A DNA stretch of 62,659 nucleotides from CAYZJD01 sp964483455 (GTDB lineage: Bacteria; Acidobacteriota; Terriglobia; Bryobacterales; Bryobacteraceae), in the NCBI GenBank assembly GCA_964483455.1, contig CAZACK010000021.1:1-62659 (forward strand), in the 5' to 3' direction. Below, in pieces: positions 53,312-62,595 of this stretch; within the stretch, counting starts at the first letter, position 1; the number at the start of each line of letters is the position of its first letter. The position numbers and the translations under genes were made by a program. The notes beneath the pieces are model-generated. The model had not been told where the DNA came from and did no database searches. It saw only the letters and a program-made list of their open reading frames with translations.

Positions 53312-53929
53312 ATGAAAACTTTCGTCTTGTCGCTGTTGGTTTCGACCGCCGGCCTTACTGCCGAATGGAGGCCGCTGTTCAACGGGAAAGACCTGACCGG
53401 CTGGAAGATGGTCGGGCCGGGTCGATTCGTCGTCGAGGACGGTATGCTGAAAACCGAGGGCGGCATGGGGCTGCTTTACTACGAAGGCGAGCGGTTCGGC
53501 GACTGCACCATCCGCGTTGTGTTCATGCTGCGCTCCGAGCACGCCAACTCGGGTTTCTTCATCCGATTGCCCGAGCCGCCGCGCGACCCCTGGTACGCCG
53601 TCCATAACGGCTACGAGGTGCAGATCGATCCCGGCGGGGACGAGTGGCACACCACCGGTGCGATCTACTCGCTCAGCAAGGCCGTCCAGGGGGTCCAGAA
53701 GCCGGTGGGCGAGTGGAACACAATGGAGGTCGAGCTCAAGGGACAGAAGACCACCGTCACCCTCAACGGCAAAAAGGTCAACGAGTTCACCGGCAACCAG
53801 CCGGTCCCCGAGCGCAAGATGTGGTACGAGCCGGTCCGCGGTCCGCGTCCTGACGCCGGCTATATCGGCCTCCAGAACCATGACGCCAGGTCGATCGTGC
53901 TGTTCAAGGAAGTCAGCGTGAAGAAATAG
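53312..53929 (+). CDS. DUF1080 (3-keto-disaccharide hydrolase-like) secreted protein
   Basis: 205 residues from the ATG at 53312 after TTGGAGGAG. A signal peptide (VLSLLVSTAGLTAE) is followed by the DUF1080 concanavalin-like opening WRPLFNGKDLTGWK, then SGFFIRLPE and YEVQIDPGGDEWHTTGAIY. The family includes 3-keto-glucoside hydrolases acting on periplasmic sugars. It is flanked on both sides by copies of the ATGAACGCCG repeat. Confidence 0.88.
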   Translation: MKTFVLSLLVSTAGLTAEWRPLFNGKDLTGWKMVGPGRFVVEDGMLKTEGGMGLLYYEGERFGDCTIRVVFMLRSEHANSGFFIRLPEPPRDPWYAVHNGYEVQIDPGGDEWHTTGAIYSLSKAVQGVQKPVGEWNTMEVELKGQKTTVTLNGKKVNEFTGNQPVPERKMWYEPVRGPRPDAGYIGLQNHDARSIVLFKEVSVKK

Positions 53930-53962
53930 CCGCCGCGCGCGTCAGTATCTGTAGGGACGCGG

Positions 53963-54010
53963 ATGAACGCCGATGAACGCGGAGAGGCCATCGGCGTTAA
54001 CGGCGTTCAT
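53963..54010. repeat. Palindromic REP-like element with ATGAACGCCG arms
   Basis: ATGAACGCCGATGAACGC at the left and GGCGTTAACGGCGTTCAT at the right form inverted arms of about 18 bp (16 or so pair). The same core occurs at 53203-53226. On the minus strand the sequence would read SAFIGVH-like, a motif seen in dispersed intergenic repeats of related genomes (recollection, not checked). Confidence 0.6.
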
Positions 54011-54143
54011 AGCCGGCTGATAATCACACCTTCTCAAGTCCACTTCCCGCGCGGCGAAGCGGCCGGCCGGCGCGGCGTAGTTCTTCGTATCTGCAGCGCG
54101 GTTGTTCCGCGAGGCCGCTTGGCCCAAAATAGTGGCATACCCC

Positions 54144-56426
54144 ATGAAAACCGATACCTGCCGCCGACTCTGTCTTCTGGGCCTGTTCGCCGTTGGTGCA
54201 GCCCGCGCGCAGCTCCCCGTCACCGAAGTTCGCCTTCGCACCGATCCCGCCGGCGCCCGCATTCGTCCTTACGAGAACCTCGTCGTGCAGGTTCTCGCTT
54301 ACGGCGAGACGAGCGAGGGCGAGCAGAGGAAGAAGGTCCGCCTACAAAAAGGCGCCACAAAGATCCGGCTGAGGGAATCCGGCGGCGGCTGGCTGTCCAA
54401 GCCTTTCCGCTACCAGGGTCAGGACGACGAGCCTTTCTTTGAAGGCTCCGGAAGCCGGCTGCGAGCCATCCTCGAGAAAGCAACTACCGACTTCGTGCTA
54501 CAGGACGCGGTCCTCTACACCGCGCCGGAACGGCCCGGCAAGTACACGATCGAGGTTGAGCTGGAAGGCAAGACGGCCGCCGTCACCATCGACGTGAACC
54601 GCGACGCTCCATCGCGCCGGCCGGCGGAAACCTCTCAGTTTCCCACTGAACCCCGCTCGCGGGATCCCTATCGACGGCTGGCGGAACGTTATGCCCCGTT
54701 TATCGCCCAGGAGACGTGGTGGCAGCCGAAGTCGGACTACCTCGCGCGTTTCGATCTCGACGGCGACTGGCGGGGCGATAACAATTGGGACCATGCCGAG
54801 CGGGGAAGCTCCCAGGCCTACGTCCACTATGCGGTCATGGAGACTTCCACCCATTGGTTCCTCCTCTACAACCTGTTTCATCCCCGCGACTATTCGGATA
54901 AGTGCGTCGCCGGCGCCTGCCACGAAAACGACAACGAAGGGCTGATTCTCACCGTCGAGAAGGACGGCTCTGCCTTCGGCCGGCTCCAGGCCATGGAGAC
55001 GCTGGCGCACAACAATATCTACTCGTACGCCGCCGACCGGCGCGTGGCATCGAACGCGCACAACATCGACGGGGAAGTGGAGCTCTATGAGGGTTCACAG
55101 CCCATGGTCTTCGTGGAGTCAGGCGGCCACGGCATCTATGGCACGGCGGATTCGCGTGCGCGATTCTCGGCGCGCACCCAGGCGTTCGCCGGCGGAACCG
55201 GCGTGACCTACGTCTACAAGGGCGTCGCCGAGCGCCCGAAGCACGCCGATGACCGCAACGTCGGCTACGATCTTCTGCCGATCTACGACCACTGGTGGCT
55301 GCGCTCCGAACAAGGCGAGGCGGGCAATCCCGCCTTCGATGCCTATTACGAGTACGAACCGTACGGCGGCCGGCCGAAGCCGCCGCGAGCCAGGATCTCC
55401 GGTGCGTTCCTCGGCCGCAAGTTCGGCGAGAATAAGGCCAAGCCGTTCTGGGGCTGGCACGACGGGCGGACGGAGAAGAAACGCCTCCTCGCTGTCGGGC
55501 AGTGGGGCCTCGATCCGGCCTACGGCGTCACAAGGAATCTCCGCCTGCCCGGCTCCGTCTCGCTGGATTACGTGTTCAATCCGTACCTCGGCATCGGCGC
55601 GTCGCCCGCAGTGAGGATCTCGCAAACCACCGCCACTCCGCGCCAGGAAGTGCCGGCCGGCAACGCAGCGGCGGCGGCCGAGTTCACGCCGAAGCGCAGC
55701 GACTCTTACGATCCCGAGGCCAAGCGGGGCCGCTTCGACTTGCGGTTCTACGTCGACGGCGACGTCGAGTTCGACGTGCGCGGCGACGTGGTCACAATTC
55801 GTTCCACCAGCGGGCGGGCGCCCAGAGACGATGGCTCCGAATACAGCCAGCCGGTTCCCTGCGCGAAGTACCGCTCCTTCACCGCCGAGAAAAAGGACGG
55901 CCGCGGGACGGTAACGCTCCTCGAAGAGCCGTCGCCTGCGAACGATTTCACCGCCCGGCTGCGGATTACCGATCCCAGGGGCGGCGAGGACCGCTATCAT
56001 GTGCGGCTGGAATGGGAGTGGAGCGAACGTGTGGCTCCGGCGGTTGCCACCGCGGCGCAGCCGGCCCAGCCGCTGCCTCGAAGCGCCGAAACCTACACCG
56101 GATGGACCCAAACCGCTGCCGAGGAAACTGGAGAGGCCGAGTTCCAGGGCCGCGTCGACGGAACTACCGTGTTCCGCATCCGCGGCGACCGTATCACCGC
56201 CGAGACCACCAGCGGCCAGCCCTTCCAGTTGCGCCAGTTCCGCCTGTCGCGGCCGCTGCCAGCCTCGGCCTTGCGCGACATCGAAGTGCGCAAACGGGAA
56301 GGCCGCGGTGCAGTCGTTCTGATCGAGAAGCCATGGGAAGGCAACGGCTATGAGGCGGTCGTCCAGGTTTCCGACCCGATGAGCGGCGAAGGCGACTACT
56401 GGTTCCTCGTGCAGTGGCGCAGGTAG
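54144..56426 (+). CDS. Large secreted protein of unknown function (Vps62-like resemblance)
   Basis: 760 residues with a signal peptide (RLCLLGLFAVGAARAQ). An Ig-like N-terminal part (to about 170) is followed by a domain with RYAPFIAQETWW, YLARFDLDGDWRGDNNWDH, FLLYNLFHPRDYSD and CHENDNEGLILTVEKDG. The HENDNEG block recalls Vps62/DUF946 proteins, in which HENDWEG is typical. The C-terminal part has two further beta domains of similar length. No catalytic motif is evident. The start was chosen at the signal peptide; no strong ribosome-binding site is seen. Confidence 0.7.
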   Translation: MKTDTCRRLCLLGLFAVGAARAQLPVTEVRLRTDPAGARIRPYENLVVQVLAYGETSEGEQRKKVRLQKGATKIRLRESGGGWLSKPFRYQGQDDEPFFEGSGSRLRAILEKATTDFVLQDAVLYTAPERPGKYTIEVELEGKTAAVTIDVNRDAPSRRPAETSQFPTEPRSRDPYRRLAERYAPFIAQETWWQPKSDYLARFDLDGDWRGDNNWDHAERGSSQAYVHYAVMETSTHWFLLYNLFHPRDYSDKCVAGACHENDNEGLILTVEKDGSAFGRLQAMETLAHNNIYSYAADRRVASNAHNIDGEVELYEGSQPMVFVESGGHGIYGTADSRARFSARTQAFAGGTGVTYVYKGVAERPKHADDRNVGYDLLPIYDHWWLRSEQGEAGNPAFDAYYEYEPYGGRPKPPRARISGAFLGRKFGENKAKPFWGWHDGRTEKKRLLAVGQWGLDPAYGVTRNLRLPGSVSLDYVFNPYLGIGASPAVRISQTTATPRQEVPAGNAAAAAEFTPKRSDSYDPEAKRGRFDLRFYVDGDVEFDVRGDVVTIRSTSGRAPRDDGSEYSQPVPCAKYRSFTAEKKDGRGTVTLLEEPSPANDFTARLRITDPRGGEDRYHVRLEWEWSERVAPAVATAAQPAQPLPRSAETYTGWTQTAAEETGEAEFQGRVDGTTVFRIRGDRITAETTSGQPFQLRQFRLSRPLPASALRDIEVRKREGRGAVVLIEKPWEGNGYEAVVQVSDPMSGEGDYWFLVQWRR

Positions 56427-56435
56427 GACTTGGGA

Positions 56436-56453
56436 GGGGAACATTCCCCCTTT
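56436..56453 (+). terminator. Weak hairpin after the large secreted-protein gene
   Basis: GGGGAA pairs with TTCCCC, followed by CTTT, about 10 nt after the stop. The stem is short and the loop tight, so it is weak. Confidence 0.35.
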
Positions 56454-56491
56454 CGGACGCATCTATAGGAGTGTGGCCAACCGGTTGACAC

Positions 56492-56540
56492 GTCCCGTGT
56501 TGCGGGACTATTTTCGGTTTGGGTATACTCCCGTGTTGCG
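56492..56540 (+). promoter_or_regulatory. Operator-like repeats around TATACT
   Basis: GTCCCG-tgttg-CGGGAC (56492-56508) is a perfect inverted repeat. Its core CCCGTGTTGCG (56494-56504) recurs as a direct repeat at 56530-56540, and TATACT (56524-56529) lies between. A TTGACA is present at 56485-56490. This is a candidate regulated promoter of the TPR gene. Confidence 0.4.
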
Positions 56541-56637
56541 TCTGCTTGATCCCGTGGCGAGCGGTTGCCGCCTTGGAGCACGACCGGCCCAGGGAGCCGG
56601 TGGACCAAGCAACCAAGTACTTCCAATGGAGGCCAGC

Positions 56638-57939
56638 GTGCTGGTTCGACTACCAAGACAACTGATGACCGTGGCCATCGCCACGCTGTTTGGACTCGGT
56701 TCCCTGTGGGGGCAAGCCCAGAAAAACTGGAAAGATCGGGCGGAATACGACCTCGTCGCCTCAATCGATAAGGAGGCCGATGCCTCCAAGAAGCTGGACT
56801 TGCTCCAAACATGGAAGACCAAGTACCCGGAAACGGATTTCAAGCTGGAACGGCTTCAGCGGTTTCTGGCCGCCTACCAGGCCCTGAACCGCGGCGCGGA
56901 TATGTACGCCACCGCCAAGGAGATGGTCGCGCTCGATCCCAACAACTTGCAGGCCCTATACTGGATCACCATCCTCACGCAGACGCTGGCCAACACCGCC
57001 CCTGACGCCCTCGACACCGGCGAGAAGGCGGCCAAGGGTTTGCTGAGCGGTCTGGACGAGGCCTTCGCCCCGGCGAAGAAACCCGCGACCACTTCCGAAG
57101 ACGCCTGGAAGAAGGAACGATTGACCCTGGAAAGCGTGGGCCATTCGACTTCGGGTTGGGTCGAAATGGCGCGCAAGAACAACGAGGTCGCCGAGGGGCA
57201 TTTCATCGAGTCGCTCAAGGATAATCCCAACAACGCCCAGGTTTCCTACTGGCTGGCCGGGGTGATCGTCGCGCAGAAGAAGGTCGAGAAGTACTCGGCC
57301 GCGCTTTTCCACTATGCCCGCGCAGCCACGTATGAGGGCCCCGGATCTCTTCCGGCTCCGGAGCGTGCGAAAGTCGCCGCTTTTCTGGAGAAGACCTATG
57401 TCACGTATCACGGCGACAAGAGCGGGCTGGACGAGCTTCGCGCGTCGACGAAGTCCAGCGCGCTCCCCGCGGCTGATCTCAAGATCCTGACAGCGGCGGA
57501 ACGGGAACAGCAGTCCGAGGAGGAGCTGAGAAAGTCCAACCCGATGCTCGCCCTCTGGACGCGGATCAAGAAGGAACTCGTCGGCGAGGGCGGCGAGCAG
57601 TACTGGGAGAGCAGCATGAAAGGCGCGGGCCTTCCGGGCGGGGTCGATGGCGTCAACAAGTTCAAGGGCAAGCTTGTTTCGCACACTCCCGCCAAGAACC
57701 CGAAGGAGGTGGTGGTGGGCATCGCCGAACACACCATCGGCGATGTGACGCTGAAGCTCGATGAGCCGCTCCTCGGAGCGGCCGAACCCGGTACGGAAAT
57801 CGAGTTCGAGGGTGTCGCCACCGCCTACACCAAGGAACCGTTCATGGTCACCTTTGATGTGGAGAAAGCACAGGTTTCCGGGTGGCCCGCTCCGAAGAAA
57901 GCGCCAGCGGCAAAGAAGGCGCTTAAGAAAAAGAAGTAG
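56638..57939 (+). CDS. Secreted TPR-containing protein with Lys-rich tail
   Basis: 433 residues from the GTG at 56638, 5 nt after GGAGG; the ATG at 56626 is upstream in frame but without RBS spacing. A signal peptide (TVAIATLFGLGSLWGQAQ) is followed by TPR-like helices (about 60-290). A beta domain (VTLKLDEPLLGAAEPGTEIE) comes next, ending in a Lys/Ala-rich tail. The function is probably scaffolding in the periplasm. Its 3' end overlaps a small minus-strand gene by 17 bp. Confidence 0.83.
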   Translation: MLVRLPRQLMTVAIATLFGLGSLWGQAQKNWKDRAEYDLVASIDKEADASKKLDLLQTWKTKYPETDFKLERLQRFLAAYQALNRGADMYATAKEMVALDPNNLQALYWITILTQTLANTAPDALDTGEKAAKGLLSGLDEAFAPAKKPATTSEDAWKKERLTLESVGHSTSGWVEMARKNNEVAEGHFIESLKDNPNNAQVSYWLAGVIVAQKKVEKYSAALFHYARAATYEGPGSLPAPERAKVAAFLEKTYVTYHGDKSGLDELRASTKSSALPAADLKILTAAEREQQSEEELRKSNPMLALWTRIKKELVGEGGEQYWESSMKGAGLPGGVDGVNKFKGKLVSHTPAKNPKEVVVGIAEHTIGDVTLKLDEPLLGAAEPGTEIEFEGVATAYTKEPFMVTFDVEKAQVSGWPAPKKAPAAKKALKKKK

Positions 57940-58174
57940 AGTTCCGGACGGATGCGGCTTTCTCGGCCTTCGTCAGGATGACGCTGAAAACCAGGCGTTC
58001 CACGATCCCCGTCTTCACGCCGGACTTCTCCAGCGCCTGGTAATACCGGCCGACCCGGCATGCCGATCGCCCCATGCCCACCGGCATGCTCGCCCAAAGC
58101 ACCAGCACGCTCAGCGTGGTTGCGGCCGCCAACGCCCAAGTCCGCTTGTTCCCTCTTGGTTCCCGGCTCCTCAT
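57923..58174 (-). CDS. Small membrane protein, unknown
   Basis: 83 residues with TAAGGAGAT just before the ATG, a strong ribosome-binding site. One hydrophobic segment (WALAAATTLSVLVLWASMPV) is followed by a basic tail. The end overlaps the TPR gene stop on the other strand. No family is recognised. Confidence 0.55.
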   Translation of the reverse strand: MRSREPRGNKRTWALAAATTLSVLVLWASMPVGMGRSACRVGRYYQALEKSGVKTGIVERLVFSVILTKAEKAASVRNSTSFS

Positions 58175-58240
58175 ATCTCCTTAGACGAAGGATCTCTCTG
58201 AAGGGTTAGTCCGGGTCCGGCAGAACGCGGAGGCGCCCAA

Positions 58241-58561
58241 TCATCGTTGGTTCTCGGCAGTGGAGTGTTCAACGCAGCGTCGAAGGTCGGCGTCAAACTT
58301 CCGCAGAGAGGCCACCTGCTCCTCCGTCGCGGGTTCCTCGAACCCCTTCGCGACGAAGAACGCCCGATCGCCCCGCCAGAGAAGCGCCGCAAACCCCTTT
58401 CGCGTCAGCAGGCCGGGGATGCCAACCGCTCCGAACCCGTCCCCCTTTCGCTCCACCAGGGCGACAAACCCGTCGCGCGCAAACACGAAATGTGTTTCGA
58501 GGCCTTCGAGCGGGAGAGGCTGGATGCCGGCGGCGGCGAGCCGCTGTAGCTGCTCGGTCAC
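58241..58561 (-). CDS. Hypothetical protein coupled to DUF151 nuclease gene
   Basis: 106 residues, alpha/beta, starting inside the last 4 bp of the DUF151 gene. LETHFVFARDGFVALVERKG and GFAALLWRGDRAFFVAKGFEEPA suggest a small ligand-binding or inhibitor fold. No family is recognised. The coupling suggests a joint role with the nuclease. Confidence 0.65.
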   Translation of the reverse strand: MTEQLQRLAAAGIQPLPLEGLETHFVFARDGFVALVERKGDGFGAVGIPGLLTRKGFAALLWRGDRAFFVAKGFEEPATEEQVASLRKFDADLRRCVEHSTAENQR

Positions 58562-59043
58562 ATCTTGTAGCGGCCGAGATCCTCGTCGTTCAGCCCCTCG
58601 AGCCAGCGGCGCAGTTCCTCGTTGTTCACTTTCTCAGAAACCGCGGCCGCTGCTTTGGAGGAATTCAGCACGGCGTCCTCGACGTAGATCGGGCAATCCA
58701 GACGCAGGGCGATGGCCAGCGCATCGCTCGGGCGCGAGTCCACGCTGATCATGTGGCCGTCCTTCTCCAGCCAGATCACCGCGTAGAAGGTGTCCTCTCT
58801 CAGTTCGCTGACGACTACCTTGTGAATGCCGGCGCCCAGCCCGTGCAGCAGCGTCTTGATCAGGTCGTGGGTCATGGGTCGCGGCGTCGCTACCTTCTCG
58901 ATTTCCAGGGCGATGGCGTTGGCTTCGTAGACCCCCACCCAAATGGGCAGAATTGCATTGCCGTTGACATCCTTGAGGATGACGATCGGCATGTTGGTGA
59001 CCGGATCCATCATCAGTCCCCGGATCTTCATTTCGACTTCCAT
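58558..59043 (-). CDS. Bifunctional nuclease (DUF151/BFN) family protein
   Basis: 161 residues that match DUF151: KIRGLMMDPVTNMPIVILKD, ILPIWVGVYEANAIALEIEK, and VDSRPSDALAIALRLDCPIYV. Plant and bacterial members show DNase and RNase activity. The gene overlaps a small hypothetical gene by 4 bp. The 280 bp upstream (59044-59323) hold no recognised gene. Confidence 0.9.
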   Translation of the reverse strand: MEVEMKIRGLMMDPVTNMPIVILKDVNGNAILPIWVGVYEANAIALEIEKVATPRPMTHDLIKTLLHGLGAGIHKVVVSELREDTFYAVIWLEKDGHMISVDSRPSDALAIALRLDCPIYVEDAVLNSSKAAAAVSEKVNNEELRRWLEGLNDEDLGRYKM

Positions 59044-59323
59044 CGCGCCCCCTCTGGTCCATTAGAGCACGTTCGAGTGCCGGGGGTGAATTCGCCGGCC
59101 GGCTTCAACGCAAGTTCCCAATCTCCACGTCCGCTCCTCAGAACTCATCCAGTGCGCCGCCCGGCCGGACGCGTGACTGCTGCGGATCACCGCGCTGGGC
59201 AAGACCTGGCGAACGGTAGCTATCCGGCGAGGGAACCGCATTGTTCCTCCGAATCGGGCGCAAGGTCGGTTTCCTCCTGGCGACCGGCGCCATCAAGAGA
59301 CGGGTATGCAAATCAGGCCCCGG

Positions 59324-59719
59324 CTACGGCTGCTTCTTGCGGATCAGGCGGTCCAGGCTCAAGTCGCCGCCGCCGCCGACCGCCAGGTAGAGGAAGATGA
59401 AGCAGTAAAGCGCGGCGAGCTCCCCGCCATTCGTAATCGGCCACAGTCCCTTGGGTGAATGCGCCATGAAGTACGCCACCGCCATCTGGCCGCTGAGAAT
59501 GAAGGCAACGGGTCGCGTGAAAAGCCCGGCCAACAACAGGAGCCCTCCGACTGTTTCCAACACACCGGCTACCCACGGAAGGGACCCGAAGGCGGCCGTG
59601 CCGCCGCCGCCCATGCCACCGAAGAACCCGAAGAGCTTCTGGAACCCGTGAAGGGAAAACATCAGCCCGGAAACGATACGAAGCACGGAGCGTAGTCTTG
59701 ATTCGAACGCTTGACGCAT
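59324..59719 (-). CDS. DoxX-family membrane protein
   Basis: 131 residues and four helices: LMFSLHGFQKLFGFFGGMG, VAGVLETVGGLLLLAGLFTRPVAF and AALYCFIFLYLAVGGGGD match DoxX. It is a small quinol- or oxidoreductase-associated membrane protein. It is divergent from a LysR gene 172 bp away, which may regulate it. Confidence 0.88.
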   Translation of the reverse strand: MRQAFESRLRSVLRIVSGLMFSLHGFQKLFGFFGGMGGGGTAAFGSLPWVAGVLETVGGLLLLAGLFTRPVAFILSGQMAVAYFMAHSPKGLWPITNGGELAALYCFIFLYLAVGGGGDLSLDRLIRKKQP

Positions 59720-59891
59720 AAACCCCCCTTTCGAGATTACCGTTTCGCCCTGCCCACTGCCACTCTTCGCTTTCGAATCCCCCCGTTGACACTGGCGGCC
59801 AGGCTGGCCGGCGATTCACCAGCGGGCAGACGGGTCGAGCCTCCGTTGTTACAATGAGACCAAGACCGGCGGCCACGGGGCGCGGCACCCC

Positions 59892-60809
59892 ATGGATTTG
59901 GATCAGCTCCACACGTTCCTTGAGATTGTCAGGCTGAAGAGCTTCTCCAAGGCTGCCCAGACGTGTTTCCGCACGCAGCCGGCCATCAGCGCCCAGGTCC
60001 GGCAGCTCGAGCAGGAACTCAATACCGCACTCTTCGAGCGCCTCGGCACGCGCATCGCTCTTACTCCCGCCGGCCGCATCTTCGCCGACTACGCCGCGCA
60101 GATCCTGGCCCTTCGCAGGCGCGCCCAGGAAGCGATCCACGAGCTCGAACGCACGCCGCGCGGCGAGCTGCTCATCGCGGCCAACGAGGCCACGTGCATC
60201 TACGTGCTGCCCGAGGTCTTCTCCGAATATGTCAAGGAGTTCCCCAACGTCCAGTTGCTCGTGGACCGCTCCTATGGCGCGAAAGTGGTCGAGGCGGTGC
60301 TGGAAAACCAGGCCGATTTCGGACTTACCCAGCTTCCCGTCGAAGAGCGCAAGCTGCAGGCCGTCAAGATCCACTCCGACGAGATCAGGCTCCTGGCGCC
60401 GGCCGGTCATCCGCTGTCGCGGAAACCGGCGGTCGTCTGCCAGGACCTCGTGGGCCATGCGCTGCTGCTGCCGAAATCGGGAACAACGCGGTCCCGGCTG
60501 AATGCGTGGCTCGAGTTGGTGGAGGACGACATCCACATCTCCATGGAGCTCGACTCGACCGAGATGATCAAGCGATTTGTCATGGCCGGGCTCGGCCTGT
60601 CGTTCCTGGCGGCGTCGCATTGCCGCGAGGAGGTCGCCGCCGGCAAGCTGGAAACGGTGTCGCTGGCGCCGGAGCCGATGATCCGCCGCGTGGGCCTCAT
60701 CTATCGCAAGGACAAGGCCCTGTCGAAGGCCGCGCTGGGATTCATCGAAGCCGTCCTGCGGCACGCCACGCGCAACGAGATGGCCGAACCCGTGGTGACA
60801 GCCCGATGA
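59892..60809 (+). CDS. LysR-type transcriptional regulator
   Basis: 305 residues. The N-terminal winged helix (LDQLHTFLEIVRLKSFSKAAQ, then RTQPAISAQVRQLEQELN) is followed by a periplasmic-binding-like effector domain (VVEAVLENQADFGLTQLPVE). It is divergent from DoxX, and TACAAT lies about 37 nt before its ATG. The 4-bp ATGA overlap ties it to a small membrane protein. Confidence 0.92.
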   Translation: MDLDQLHTFLEIVRLKSFSKAAQTCFRTQPAISAQVRQLEQELNTALFERLGTRIALTPAGRIFADYAAQILALRRRAQEAIHELERTPRGELLIAANEATCIYVLPEVFSEYVKEFPNVQLLVDRSYGAKVVEAVLENQADFGLTQLPVEERKLQAVKIHSDEIRLLAPAGHPLSRKPAVVCQDLVGHALLLPKSGTTRSRLNAWLELVEDDIHISMELDSTEMIKRFVMAGLGLSFLAASHCREEVAAGKLETVSLAPEPMIRRVGLIYRKDKALSKAALGFIEAVLRHATRNEMAEPVVTAR

Positions 60810-61153
60810 GCACGCCCAGCTACAAGAGCTCGACCATCTTCATCGGCGTTCGCGACAAGACCGCCGTGTACCGCTCGGTGGACGAAGTGCCCGAGGAGTT
60901 CCGCGACAAGCTCGCCGAAGCGACCACGCGGCCAGACTGCGCCACCATCCTCATCGCCGACCAGCGGGGCAAGGAAGAGATCTCGCGGGCGCTGCGCGGT
61001 GAGGTCTCGTCCGTCCGCCTGCGCTTCGTCGAGTCCGTCCAGCTCCAGTTGGAAAAGGCCCTGGCCCCGCCGCTGAAATTCACCTGGCTTCGCTGGGTGC
61101 GCTGGCTCCTTCCCATCGCCGCCGCTGTCATCTGCTGGCTGGCGTTCCGGTAG
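60806..61153 (+). CDS. Small membrane-anchored protein coupled to LysR
   Basis: 115 residues with an ATGA overlap to the LysR stop. The soluble part (STIFIGVRDKTAVYRSVDEVP) is alpha/beta, followed by a C-terminal membrane helix (WLLPIAAAVICWLAF). It is a tail-anchored protein of unknown role. Confidence 0.75.
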   Translation: MSTPSYKSSTIFIGVRDKTAVYRSVDEVPEEFRDKLAEATTRPDCATILIADQRGKEEISRALRGEVSSVRLRFVESVQLQLEKALAPPLKFTWLRWVRWLLPIAAAVICWLAFR

Positions 61154-61187
61154 CGGCGGCAATTCGAATCGGACCCGCACCCTGTGG

Positions 61188-62567
61188 TTACGTCCCCAAC
61201 TCCAGCGCCACGATCGTATCCACCTTGTCCCGCAACCGCTGTGGCACGGTGACTTCGATCCCCTCGGCGCCCTGCCGGTACTCCACCTTTTCCCCGCCCA
61301 GCAGCCGCGCCGACAAGATCCTCTGTTTCAGCGCCGGCAACCGCAGGCTCTCGCCGCTCCACTTCAACACGTGCAGGTACGCCCGCCTGCCTTTCTGCAT
61401 GCTGAAGCCCCACTCCGCCGGCGGGAATGGTCCGCCGCGCGTTCCGTACACTGCTTCCCCGTTCTTGCGCAGCCATTCGCCGACTTTGTCCATGATCGCC
61501 ACCTGGTCTGGATGGAACGTGCCGTCGGGCCGCGGGCCCACGTTCATCACGTAATTCCCGTTGCTTCCGCACGTGGTCACCAGGTCCACAATGATCTCCT
61601 CGGGCGTCAAGAGATCGGGATCGGGGTTCCAGGCCCACTGCCGCTTGTCGATCGTCACCCACGCCTGCCACGGATGGTCCGCCCAGCCCGTGACCTCCTT
61701 CTCCGAGGAGGGCAGCCAGGACACGTACCGCTCCCGCTCTTCATAGTCGCCGGCGTACACTTTCCAGTCCCACTTCGTCGTCTTCAGCCGCCTCGCCTCC
61801 TGCCGGCCGCGGTCGATCCGGCTGCTGATGATCACCGTCGGCGAAATCTTCCGGATCTCGCGGTACATCCGTGACCCGACTTCGTGGGTCCAGCTATCCT
61901 TCCACTCGCCGTCGAACTGGAGGATCTCGACGCCGTAATCGCGGATCAGCTCCGTGAGCTGGTTCAGCATGTACGTCAGATAGCGCTCCAGGTTGGGCGA
62001 ATCCGGCCGCTTCGGAAACAGCGGCCCCGGCTCCGGCTCGTACGGAGTCCAGTCCGGGTGATACCAGTCGAGGTCGGAGTAATAACTGCCGAAGACGAGC
62101 CCGTGCTTGCGGCAGGCGTCGCCCAGTTCTTTCATGATGTCGCGCCGGAACGGCGTCGCTTCCATGTCGTACGGGGAATATTTGGAGTACCATAGAGCGA
62201 AGCCATCATGGTGCTTGCCCGTCGGCAGCACGTACTTCATTCCCCACCGTTTCGCGAGCCCGGCCCACTCATCGGCGTTGAACTTCACCGGATTGAACGT
62301 CTTGTAGAGCTGGTCGTATTCCTTGACCGGGATGAGCTGCCGCTGGTTGTCGCTGTGCCTGCCGCGGGGCCAACTGATCTCGACCCCGCGCTGCGAGTTC
62401 ACCCCCCAGTGGATGCTGAGGCCGACGCGAAGGTCCTGAAACCGCCTGATCGCCGCCGGGTCCGGCCCAAGCCCCGGATTCAGGTCGCCGCCGCCTTGGG
62501 CAAGCCCCGGCGACGGAAGACTCGCCAGCACCGGCAGGATTCGAAACAGCACGGAAAGGATTCGCAT
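61188..62567 (-). CDS. GH29 alpha-L-fucosidase
   Basis: 459 residues from the ATG at 62567, with TATAAT at 62590-62595. A signal peptide is followed by GH29 blocks: VGLSIHWGVNS (about 48-58), YVLPTGKHHDGFALW, and the nucleophile Asp219 in ILQFDGEW. The C-terminal beta sandwich is present. It removes alpha-L-fucose in the periplasm or at the surface. It relates functionally to the Fkp-like gene elsewhere in the window. An alternative start at 62585 exists. Confidence 0.9.
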   Translation of the reverse strand: MRILSVLFRILPVLASLPSPGLAQGGGDLNPGLGPDPAAIRRFQDLRVGLSIHWGVNSQRGVEISWPRGRHSDNQRQLIPVKEYDQLYKTFNPVKFNADEWAGLAKRWGMKYVLPTGKHHDGFALWYSKYSPYDMEATPFRRDIMKELGDACRKHGLVFGSYYSDLDWYHPDWTPYEPEPGPLFPKRPDSPNLERYLTYMLNQLTELIRDYGVEILQFDGEWKDSWTHEVGSRMYREIRKISPTVIISSRIDRGRQEARRLKTTKWDWKVYAGDYEERERYVSWLPSSEKEVTGWADHPWQAWVTIDKRQWAWNPDPDLLTPEEIIVDLVTTCGSNGNYVMNVGPRPDGTFHPDQVAIMDKVGEWLRKNGEAVYGTRGGPFPPAEWGFSMQKGRRAYLHVLKWSGESLRLPALKQRILSARLLGGEKVEYRQGAEGIEVTVPQRLRDKVDTIVALELGT

Positions 62568-62589
62568 ATGGTTGTCTCTTTTCACAGAG

Positions 62590-62595
62590 ATTATA
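62590..62595 (-). promoter_or_regulatory. TATAAT of the GH29 gene
   Basis: A perfect -10 on the minus strand, 22 nt before the ATG at 62567. No clear -35. The rest of the window to 62659 holds no recognisable gene. Confidence 0.45.

Noticed and set aside
59044..59323. Possible gene between DUF151 and DoxX
   Set aside because: Frames through here are extensions from neighbours or lack a start with RBS and a recognisable motif.
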